Origin: Pseudomonas sp. SID14000
Lineage (GTDB): Bacteria; Pseudomonadota; Gammaproteobacteria; Pseudomonadales; Pseudomonadaceae
Reading direction: 5' to 3'
Length of the DNA stretch: 64,000 nucleotides
NCBI RefSeq assembly: GCF_002165135.1
Contig: NZ_NFZQ01000009.1
Span: 124,001 to 188,000, forward strand
Shown here: positions 54,331-61,546 of the stretch, piece after piece
Layout: every line of letters starts with the position of its first letter
How positions within the stretch are numbered: the first letter of the stretch is position 1
Notes under the pieces: model-generated
What the model saw: only the letters and a program-made list of their open reading frames with translations
What the model was told of the DNA's origin: nothing
The model's database searches: none
Program-made: the position numbers and the translations under genes

Positions 54331-54512
54331 AAAGAGACTCTTGTTGTGGGAGATAAACGGTTGGCAATGATAAGCAGGGCCGTGGCCTACGCCAAATTTC
54401 CAATGCTCAGCGGCGGGGACAAATGTTTCACATTATGTTGGTTAGGCTTGTGACAGCGAACCTATCCTGCCAGTGCAGTCTAAGCACTGACCCTTCTCAA
54501 GGAAGCCTGCCT

Positions 54513-55013
54513 GTGAAACCTCTGCTTGCCCTGTTGTCGTTGCTGGCGCTGCCGGTCATGGCCGCCGAACCTACCCTTTATGGCCGTTACGAGAACATAG
54601 CCCTGCCCGAACTGGGCGAAACCCTGAAAGCCAAGATGGACACCGGAGCCTTCACTGCGTCGCTGTCGGCCAAGGACATCGAGCTGTTCACCCGCGATGG
54701 CGACGAGTGGGTGCGCTTCCGCCTGGCCACCAAGGACTCGGACGGCAAGGTGTACGAGCACAAGGTCTCGCGCATCAGCAAGATCAAGGGCCGTGCCGAT
54801 GAAGAGGAGGAAGGCGATGCGCCGGAAATATCCAAGCGCCCGGTGGTCGACCTGGAGCTGTGCCTGGGTGACGTGAAGCGCACCGTGGAGGTCAACCTGG
54901 TGGACCGCAGCAGCTTCAACTATCCGTTGCTGGTGGGCTCCAAGGCGTTGCGCGAGTTCAAGGCGGCGGTCAACCCGGCGAAGAAATTCACCGCCGGCAA
55001 GCCGAGTTGCTGA
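54513..55013 (+). CDS. Retropepsin-like (ATP-dependent zinc protease/DUF785 type) periplasmic protein
   Basis: A 166-residue protein with signal peptide MKPLLALLSLLALPVMAAEP. The mature domain has the aspartic-protease-like KMDTGAFTASLSAKDIELF (Asp-Thr-Gly) and NYPLLVGSKALREF, matching the family once named ATP-dependent zinc protease (DUF785), now seen as retropepsin-like. I use GTG 54513 because AAGGAAG lies 8 bases before it; the in-frame ATG at 54423 lies before what looks like the promoter region. No partner gene is adjacent. Confidence 0.8.
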   Translation: MKPLLALLSLLALPVMAAEPTLYGRYENIALPELGETLKAKMDTGAFTASLSAKDIELFTRDGDEWVRFRLATKDSDGKVYEHKVSRISKIKGRADEEEEGDAPEISKRPVVDLELCLGDVKRTVEVNLVDRSSFNYPLLVGSKALREFKAAVNPAKKFTAGKPSC

Positions 55014-55033
55014 CCTGAAGGTTGGCCGGGTAC

Positions 55034-55153
55034 TTGTAGGAGCGGCCTTGTGCCGCGAAAGGGCCGCGAAGCGGCCCCAGCAAAATCGGCATCGTCGCTG
55101 AAATCCTGGGGCTGCTTCGCAGCCCTTTCGCGACACAAGGCCGCTCCTACAAG
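55034..55153. repeat. REP pair between the retropepsin-like gene and the glutathione transferase
   Basis: GTAGGAGCGGCCTTGTGCCG, a short GGGCCGCGAAGCGGCCC hairpin and the inverted copy CGACACAAGGCCGCTCCTAC, between convergent genes. Confidence 0.8.
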
Positions 55154-55168
55154 AGATTGCGGCGTCTG

Positions 55169-55792
55169 TCAGGCCACCGGCGCTGTGGCGACCATCGACG
55201 GCCGCTTGACCACCTCGGCATACCACGCCGCCAACCCAGGCTGGCGCTCACGCCAGCCGAACTCCGGCTGGCGCAAATCCAGATACCCCAGCGCACAGGC
55301 CACGCCAATCGCCGCCAGGTCGAACCCGGACATCAACTCGGGCAAATGCTCCTGCTCCAGATTGGCCAGGCTACGGCGAATCTTGTCGGCCTGTGCTTGC
55401 AACCAGCCGTCCCAGCGTTTGTCTTCAGGCCGCAGGAAGCTCTCGTAGCGGCTCGACACCGCCGCGTCCATGATCGCATCGGCCTGCGACACCAGCGTCA
55501 TGCGCCGCCAGCGCGCGGAGCCTTCGCGCGGCAGCAGTGGCAGGCCGACGTGCTGCAGGTCGAGGTACTCGCAGATCACCCGGCTGTCGTGCAGTATGGT
55601 GCCGTCCGCCAGGCGCAGGGCCGGTATCTTGCCGATCGGGTTGTCCTGGTTAAGCTGCGGGTCGCCGTTCACCGGGCTGATGTTCACCGGCTGCAATTGC
55701 ACGCGCTCAAGCTGGCCGGTCTCGTGCAACACCACCATGACCTTGCGCACGAAAGGCGACAATGGCGAGTGGAAAAGGGTCATCGTGCTCAT
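55169..55792 (-). CDS. Glutathione S-transferase family protein
   Basis: A 207-residue cytoplasmic protein. The N-terminal thioredoxin-like domain has LFHSPLSPFVRKVMVVLHET (the S-P-x-x-R/K segment near the active-site Ser) and GKIPALRLADG with the cis-Pro, then DSRVICEYLD for the glutathione gamma-glutamyl group. A C-terminal helical domain follows. It lies 3 bp downstream of msrA, so the two may be co-transcribed as an oxidative-stress pair. Substrate unknown. Confidence 0.88.
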   Translation of the reverse strand: MSTMTLFHSPLSPFVRKVMVVLHETGQLERVQLQPVNISPVNGDPQLNQDNPIGKIPALRLADGTILHDSRVICEYLDLQHVGLPLLPREGSARWRRMTLVSQADAIMDAAVSSRYESFLRPEDKRWDGWLQAQADKIRRSLANLEQEHLPELMSGFDLAAIGVACALGYLDLRQPEFGWRERQPGLAAWYAEVVKRPSMVATAPVA

Positions 55793-55795
55793 GCT

Positions 55796-56464
55796 TCAGT
55801 TACCCTGCAGGCTCGGTGGCAGGCACACGCCGGTACCGCCGATACCACAGTAGCCATCCGGGTTCTTGGCCAGGTACTGCTGGTGATACGCCTCGGCGAA
55901 GTACACGGTTGGTGCCTGGTCGATTTCGGTGGTGATCTCGCCGAAGCCGGCCTTGGTCAGTTCAGCCTGGAATGCATCGCGGCTGGCCTTGGCCTGTTCC
56001 AGCTGTTCAGGGCTGGTGCAGTAGATGGCCGAGCGGTACTGGGTGCCGATGTCGTTGCCCTGGCGCATGCCCTGGGTCGGGTTGTGCAGTTCCCAGAACA
56101 TCGCCAGCAGCTCGCGGTAGCTGACCTTGTCCTTGTCGAACACCACCAGCACCACTTCGGTGTGGCCGGTCAGGCCCGAGCAGACTTCTTCATAGGTAGG
56201 GTTGGGGGTGAAGCCACCGGCATAGCCAACCACCGTGCTGACCACGCCTTCACGCTGCCAGAAGCGGCGCTCGGCGCCCCAGAAGCAACCCAGGCCGAAG
56301 ATGGCGAAGTCGATGGCGCCTTCGAAGAACGGGCCGAGCAGTGGCGTGTCTTTGAAGACATAATGGAACTCGGGCAGGCTCATTGGCGTTTCGCGGCCAG
56401 GCAGGGCCTGTTCCGCGGTAGGCATGACGTTTTTGTTCACCAGGATTTCCGAACGCAGGACCAT
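55796..56464 (-). CDS. msrA: Peptide methionine sulfoxide reductase MsrA
   Basis: Reduces methionine-S-sulfoxide in proteins. It has 222 residues. The catalytic motif [13 protein letters not shown] (about 57-69) and [20 protein letters not shown] are clear, and resolving cysteines are in the C-terminal [17 protein letters not shown] chose ATG 56464 ([12 protein letters not shown]) because GAGG lies 7 bases upstream; ATG 56470 touches the RBS. The gene is followed at once by a glutathione transferase gene. Confidence 0.93.
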   Translation of the reverse strand: MVLRSEILVNKNVMPTAEQALPGRETPMSLPEFHYVFKDTPLLGPFFEGAIDFAIFGLGCFWGAERRFWQREGVVSTVVGYAGGFTPNPTYEEVCSGLTGHTEVVLVVFDKDKVSYRELLAMFWELHNPTQGMRQGNDIGTQYRSAIYCTSPEQLEQAKASRDAFQAELTKAGFGEITTEIDQAPTVYFAEAYHQQYLAKNPDGYCGIGGTGVCLPPSLQGN

Positions 56465-56501
56465 GGCCATTCCTCTGTAGATCTTTGAGATGGGGGCTGG
56501 G

Positions 56502-56590
56502 GCATTCGCGGGTAAACCCGCTCCCACAGGTCCTGCACAGATTTCGAATAATGTGGTGTACCTGTGGGAGCGGGTTTACCCGCGAAGGGG
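56502..56590. repeat. REP pair between the GGDEF/EAL gene and msrA
   Basis: CGCGGGTAAACCCGCTCCCA and GTGGGAGCGGGTTTACCCGC in inverted order in the gap between two co-directional minus-strand genes. Confidence 0.8.
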
Positions 56591-56629
56591 CCCGTATGAG
56601 CGCTATAGTGCCCGAGGTTTATGCGGCTG

Positions 56630-59320
56630 TCAGGCCACAGGACCACGCGGGTAGCGCTTCAGTCGTTCGGCCAGCTCCCGCCCCGGGATCGGGCGGTCGA
56701 ACAGGTAGCCCTGGCCCACGTCGCAGCGGTGCCGACGCAGGAACGCCAGCTGCTCCGGCGTCTCGATACCTTCGGCCACCACCTTCAGCTTGAGGTTATG
56801 GGCCATGGCCACCACCGCCGAGGTGATTTCCATGTCGTCCTGGTTATCCGGAATTTCATTGATGAAGCTGCGGTCGATCTTGAGGATGTCGATCGGAAAC
56901 TTCTTCAGGTAGCTCAGCGAGGAATAACCGGTGCCGAAGTCGTCCATGGCCAGGGTCAGGCCCAGGGCCTTCAGCTCATCCAGCTGGCGGTGGGTGTCTT
57001 CGGTGGCTTCCAGCAGCAGGCCTTCGGTCAGCTCCAGCTCCAGCAGGTGCGGGGGTAGGGCTTCTTCCTTGAGGATGGTGCTGATCGACGCTACCAGGTC
57101 CGGGTCGGAGAACTGCTTGGGCGACAGGTTGATGGCCACATGCAGGTTGCCCATGCCGGCGGCGCGCAGTTGCTGGCTCATGCGGCACGACTGGCGCACC
57201 ACCCATTTGCCGATGGGTATGATCAGGCCGGTTTCTTCCGCCACGCTGATGAACTGGTCCGGGCGGATCATGCCGCGCTCGGGGTGGTTCCAGCGCAACA
57301 GTGCTTCCAGCCCCAGCAGGCGGCCGCTGCGCAGGCACAGCTTGGGCTGGTAGAACACCTCCAGCTCGTTCTGGGTCAGGGCGCGACGCAGGTTGTTCTC
57401 GACGAACAGCTTGTAGCTGGCTTCGGCATTGAGCACTTCGGTAAACACCTGCACCTGGTGCTTGCCGTTGGCCTTGGCCTTGTGCAACGCGAGTCCGGCG
57501 TTCTTCATCAGGCTGGCCGGATCGGCACCGTGCAGTGGCGCGCAGGCCAGGCCCACCGAGGCGGTGACGTTGATCAGTTGATTGTCGACGAACATCGGCT
57601 TGTCGAGGGTGCGCAGCAATTGCAAGGCGACGCCCTGGCCATCTTCCAGGCTCGTGTCGTCGAGCAGCACGGCGAACTCGTTACTGGCAAAGCGCGCCAG
57701 GATACCGCCGGTGTGCAGGCTGTTGCGCAGGCGCCGGGCCAGGCTGATCAGCAGCTTGTCGCCGGTCTGGTGGCCGAGGCTGTCGTTGATGCGCTTGAAG
57801 TTGTCGATGTCCACCAGCAGCAGGCACATCGAGTTCTCGCCATCGTGGGCAAAGCGCTCGTCCAGGCTGCGGATGAACGCCGGGCGGTTGCCGAGGTTGG
57901 TCAGGTTGTCGGTGTAGGCCAGGCGCTCGATGCGCTGTTGGGCCAGCTTGGTCTGAGTGACGTCTTCGTAGATACCGATGTAGTGGGTCAGCTCGCGATT
58001 GTCGCCATAGACCTTGGAAATCGACAACTGGCCCCAGTAAGGCTCGAGGTTCTTGCGCCGGCTCTTGAACTCGCCTTGCCAGCTGTTGCCCATGGCCAGG
58101 CTCGACGGCGAGTCGAATAGCAGCTCGCTCAGGTTCTCCAGCGCCGGTAGCTCGCCAAGATGGCGGCCTTGCACTTCCTCGGTACTGTACTGGGTGATGG
58201 CGGTAAAGCTGGGGTTGACGTACTCCACCACACCGTCGCGGTTGACCAGCAGGAAAGCGCTGGCGCTCTGCTCGACCGCACGCTGGAACAGGTGCAGGGC
58301 GCTGGCGGCGGTACGCCGGTTGTGGTTGGTGATGACTTGGGCGAACTGGTCAGCCAGCTCGCCGGCAAAGGCGATTTCGTCCGACTGCCAGGCCCGTGTC
58401 TGGCCGGTCTGCTCCAGGCACAGCACGCCGACTACCTGACCATCGACGCGAATACTGGCATCGAGCATCGCCTTGTTTTCCGGGTACAGGCTTTGTGCCA
58501 GGGCGCGGGTGCGCGGGTCGTGGCCGGCATTGTGGGCGTCGATGGCGCGGCTGGCGTGCAGTGCGTCGAGGTAATCGGGAAAGCGGCTGGCATCTATGGC
58601 TTCTGGCTGGCGGTGCTCCTGCGCGTCCCGGTACCAGGCGGTGATCGGCTCCAGGCGCTGGTCTTCCAGGTGCCAGATGCTGGCGATGTCGACCTTGTAG
58701 ATCTCGCAGGCGCTTTGGGTAATCAGCTGGGCGGCTTCCCGCAGCGAGTTACCGGCGCTGTAGCGCTGACGGGCCAGGCGCAAGATCAGGTCCTGCTGGC
58801 CGCGTACCCGTTCCAGGTGCTCGAATTGTTCCTGCTGCGCGCGTTGGTTCAGTTGCAGGGCCAGCTGCAGGCGGTTATTGCGCGACTCCAGGTCGCTGGC
58901 ATCGGTCTCGCCGCCCTCTTCGGCCTGGTCGTCGAGCACGCTCAGGTAGCCGCGCAACAGCTGGCGGTTGTGCTGCTTGTAGGCCTCACCAGCCTCCAGC
59001 AGGCGCAGCGATGCAGTTGGCGTGTGCAAGGTGTAGCGCACGCGGTAGTAGCCGCGCTGGGCCAGTTGCAACTGGATCTCGTCGTGCAGCCGATAACGGG
59101 CCTCGGGTTCCATCAGGCTGGCATAGGGCGCGTCCACCAGGGCGCACAGGTCGCCGGCGTGCAGGCCGAACTGGCGCTCGCAGGTCGGGTCGAGGTAGAG
59201 CATGGACCAGGAGGCTTCGTTGAGCCTTTCGAAACGCAGCATGCCGAGCCGCGAGGGCACGGGTAACTGCGTGACGACCTCGGCCGCCACACGGCTGGCG
59301 GCATCGGGTTGGCTTTTCAT
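56630..59320 (-). CDS. PAS-GAF-PAS-GGDEF-EAL cyclic-di-GMP protein, probable phosphodiesterase
   Basis: An 896-residue cytoplasmic protein. An N-terminal PAS-like segment (about 20-130), a coiled stretch, a GAF domain (about 185-335), a PAS domain (about 345-450), a GGDEF domain (about 465-625) and an EAL domain (about 645-890). The GGDEF signature is degenerate (RFASNEFAVLLDD), so cyclase activity is unlikely. The EAL domain keeps LGLEALLRW, LELTEGLLLE, DDFGTGYSSLSYL and IDILKIDRSFI, so c-di-GMP hydrolysis is likely, perhaps with GTP-bound GGDEF as an allosteric domain. No membrane helices are seen. The ligand sensed by GAF/PAS is unknown. Confidence 0.9.
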   Translation of the reverse strand: MKSQPDAASRVAAEVVTQLPVPSRLGMLRFERLNEASWSMLYLDPTCERQFGLHAGDLCALVDAPYASLMEPEARYRLHDEIQLQLAQRGYYRVRYTLHTPTASLRLLEAGEAYKQHNRQLLRGYLSVLDDQAEEGGETDASDLESRNNRLQLALQLNQRAQQEQFEHLERVRGQQDLILRLARQRYSAGNSLREAAQLITQSACEIYKVDIASIWHLEDQRLEPITAWYRDAQEHRQPEAIDASRFPDYLDALHASRAIDAHNAGHDPRTRALAQSLYPENKAMLDASIRVDGQVVGVLCLEQTGQTRAWQSDEIAFAGELADQFAQVITNHNRRTAASALHLFQRAVEQSASAFLLVNRDGVVEYVNPSFTAITQYSTEEVQGRHLGELPALENLSELLFDSPSSLAMGNSWQGEFKSRRKNLEPYWGQLSISKVYGDNRELTHYIGIYEDVTQTKLAQQRIERLAYTDNLTNLGNRPAFIRSLDERFAHDGENSMCLLLVDIDNFKRINDSLGHQTGDKLLISLARRLRNSLHTGGILARFASNEFAVLLDDTSLEDGQGVALQLLRTLDKPMFVDNQLINVTASVGLACAPLHGADPASLMKNAGLALHKAKANGKHQVQVFTEVLNAEASYKLFVENNLRRALTQNELEVFYQPKLCLRSGRLLGLEALLRWNHPERGMIRPDQFISVAEETGLIIPIGKWVVRQSCRMSQQLRAAGMGNLHVAINLSPKQFSDPDLVASISTILKEEALPPHLLELELTEGLLLEATEDTHRQLDELKALGLTLAMDDFGTGYSSLSYLKKFPIDILKIDRSFINEIPDNQDDMEITSAVVAMAHNLKLKVVAEGIETPEQLAFLRRHRCDVGQGYLFDRPIPGRELAERLKRYPRGPVA

Positions 59321-59505
59321 CGAAGACTCGCTTGAAGAGGGAACGCGGCTTTGGGGTTACGGCGGATCTGGCAAGGTTGCATCATGTCCTGGGGGCTGGC
59401 AAGCAGCCATGCATGATGCTGTGGACGGGTTATCGGCTTGAGGGCTGGAATCCTTAGGTTGCCTGTCGATTTGTGGGGCTGGCATTTGTACACCATGACA
59501 TTTCT

Positions 59506-59779
59506 GGCGCCTGTGAGGTCCAGCGCCGCCCGCGCGGCGCTTCGCGGGGCAAGCCCGCTCCCACATTTGTTGCAACGTGCCGAACCTGTCAGGCCATGGT
59601 TGCCTGCCTTGGTGCTCGTCTTGAGGTAGGTGGGGCGGCTTCAATGCCCACCTCGAAATCCAGCCATGCCAACAACGCTGACAACCATGGCCTCACAGGC
59701 ATGGGCACGTTGCAACAAATGTGGGAGCGGGCTTGCCCCGCGAAGCGCCGCGCGGGCGGCGCTCGATCTCACAGGCGCC
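59506..59779. repeat. Long inverted repeat (REPIN/BIME-like) downstream of aceF
   Basis: Two arms of 97-98 bp (59506-59602 and 59682-59779) are nearly perfect inverted copies: both contain CGCCCGCGCGGCGCTTCGCG, GGGCAAGCCCGCTCCCACAT, TTGTTGCAACGTGCC and CCATGGTTG. The loop is about 79 nt. The REP core differs from the other classes in the window (GGGGCAAGCCCGCTCCCAC). The 569-bp gap 59321-59889 otherwise holds only the aceF terminator region. Confidence 0.85.
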
Positions 59780-59797
59780 AAAACCGTATCGGCAGGC

Positions 59798-59825
59798 AAA
59801 AAAAAGCCCCGCCAATCGACGGGGT
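59798..59825 (-). terminator. Rho-independent terminator of aceE-aceF
   Basis: On the minus strand CCCCG (59824-59820) pairs with CGGGG (59811-59807), followed by eight T residues (59805-59798). A second hairpin, CTGCCCCTC/GAGGGGCAG (59858-59880), lies between it and the aceF stop. Confidence 0.85.
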
Positions 59826-59889
59826 TGAGGTACGAGCGTGGCAGCTCGAAAAGGGTGCTGCCCCTCGCGAGGAGGGGCAGAGTGCTGCC

Positions 59890-61533
59890 TTACAGCAGCA
59901 TGGTGCGGATATCGCCCAGCACGTCGCCCAGGCGCTTGGTGAAGCGCGCGGCGGCAGCGCCGTTGATCACACGGTGATCGTAGGACAGCGACAGCGGCAG
60001 CATCAGCTTCGGCTGGAAGGCCTTGCCATCCCAGACAGGCTGCATGGTCGCCTTGGAAACGCCCAGGATAGCCACTTCCGGCGCATTGACGATCGGCGTG
60101 AAACCGGTGCCGCCAATGTGGCCGAGGCTGGAGATGGTGAAGCAGGCGCCTTGCATTTCGTCGGCCGACAGCTTCTTGGTGCGGGCTTTTTCGGCCAGCG
60201 CAGCCGCTTCGGCAGCCAGTTGCAGCAGGCTCTTCTGGTCGACGTTCTTGATCACGGGGACCAGCAGGCCGTCCGGGGTGTCCACCGCGAAACCGATGTG
60301 CACGTACTTCTTGCGGATGATGGCCTTGCCGCTTGGCGCCAGCGAGCTGTTGAAATCCGGCAGTTCCTTGAGCAGGAAGGCGCAGGCCTTGAGCAGCAGT
60401 GGCAGCACGGTCAGCTTCACGCCAGCCTTCTCGGCCACGGCCTTCTGCGCAACGCGGAAGGCTTCCAGCTCGGTGATGTCGGCGGAGTCGAACTGGGTGA
60501 CGTGCGGCACGTTCAGCCAGCTGCGGTGCAGGTTGGCAGCACCGACCTGCATCAGGCGGGTCAGGGCCACTTCTTCCACTTCACCAAACTTGCTGAAGTC
60601 CACGGCAGGGATCGGCGGGATGCCAGCGCCACCGGTTGCACCGGCGGCTGCCGGGGCCTCCTTGGCCTTCTGCATCATCGCCTTGACGTAGACCTGCACG
60701 TCTTCTTTCAGGATGCGGCCGTGCGGACCGGTCGCGGCAACCGCGCCCAGGTCGACACCGAATTCACGAGCCAGTTGGCGAACCGCCGGGCCAGCGTGAA
60801 CCTTGGCGTTGCTGCCGGCAGCCGGTGCGGTGGCAACCGGTGCAGGAGCAGTAGCCGGGGCGGCAGCGGCCGGAGCAGCGGCCGGAGCAGCCTCAGCCTT
60901 GGCCGGGGCAGCAGCAGCGGCAGGTGCCGGAGCAGCAGCCGGGGCAGCGCCTGCGACTTTCAGCTTGAAGATCAGGTCGCCAGTGCCGACTTCGTCTTCC
61001 AGCTTGCACAGGACTTCTTCGACCACGCCGGCAGCTGGCGACGGGATTTCCATGGAGGCCTTGTCGGACTCCAGGGTAATCAGCGACTGGTCGGCTTCGA
61101 CGGTGTCGCCGACCTTGACCAGTACTTCGATGATCTTGGCCTTGCCCGACGAGCCGATGTCTGGCACATGGATGTCCTGCACGCTGGCGGCAGCCGGGGC
61201 TGCTGCCGGAGCAGGGGCAGGCGCTGCCTCGGCGGCCGGCGCCGGCGCAGCAGCCTGGGCCGGAGCGGCGGCCGGAGCCTCAGGGGCCGCAGCAGCGGCG
61301 CCCTCGGCTTCCAGGACCAGCAGTTCGTCGCCTTCTTTCAGGCGGTCGCCCAGCTTGACTTTCAGTTCTTTGATGACACCGGCTTTCGGGGCCGGGATCT
61401 CCATGGAGGCCTTGTCGGACTCCAGGGTCAGCAGGCTCTGGTCAGCCTCGATACGATCACCGACCTTGACGAACAGCTCGATGATTTCACCTTCACCGCT
61501 GCCGATGTCAGGTACGCGAATGAGTTCGCTCAC
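59890..61533 (-). CDS. aceF: Pyruvate dehydrogenase E2, dihydrolipoyl acetyltransferase
   Basis: Core of the pyruvate dehydrogenase complex, 547 residues. Two N-terminal lipoyl domains each carry ESDKASMEIP with the lipoylated lysine (about 41 and 155), joined by Ala/Pro-rich swinging linkers. A peripheral-subunit-binding domain follows (AGPAVRQLAREFGVDLGAV), then the catalytic domain ending in YDHRVINGAAAARF, where Asn replaces the Asp of E. coli as in Azotobacter. It starts 13 bp after aceE in the same operon. It turns pyruvate from serine into acetyl-CoA. Confidence 0.97.
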   Translation of the reverse strand: MSELIRVPDIGSGEGEIIELFVKVGDRIEADQSLLTLESDKASMEIPAPKAGVIKELKVKLGDRLKEGDELLVLEAEGAAAAAPEAPAAAPAQAAAPAPAAEAAPAPAPAAAPAAASVQDIHVPDIGSSGKAKIIEVLVKVGDTVEADQSLITLESDKASMEIPSPAAGVVEEVLCKLEDEVGTGDLIFKLKVAGAAPAAAPAPAAAAAPAKAEAAPAAAPAAAAPATAPAPVATAPAAGSNAKVHAGPAVRQLAREFGVDLGAVAATGPHGRILKEDVQVYVKAMMQKAKEAPAAAGATGGAGIPPIPAVDFSKFGEVEEVALTRLMQVGAANLHRSWLNVPHVTQFDSADITELEAFRVAQKAVAEKAGVKLTVLPLLLKACAFLLKELPDFNSSLAPSGKAIIRKKYVHIGFAVDTPDGLLVPVIKNVDQKSLLQLAAEAAALAEKARTKKLSADEMQGACFTISSLGHIGGTGFTPIVNAPEVAILGVSKATMQPVWDGKAFQPKLMLPLSLSYDHRVINGAAAARFTKRLGDVLGDIRTMLL

Positions 61534-61546
61534 TTAAAAATACTCC

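Noticed and set aside
13669..59779. CRISPR-like array from recurring palindromes
   Set aside because: The repeats are scattered single or paired REPs without regular spacers, and no cas genes are present.
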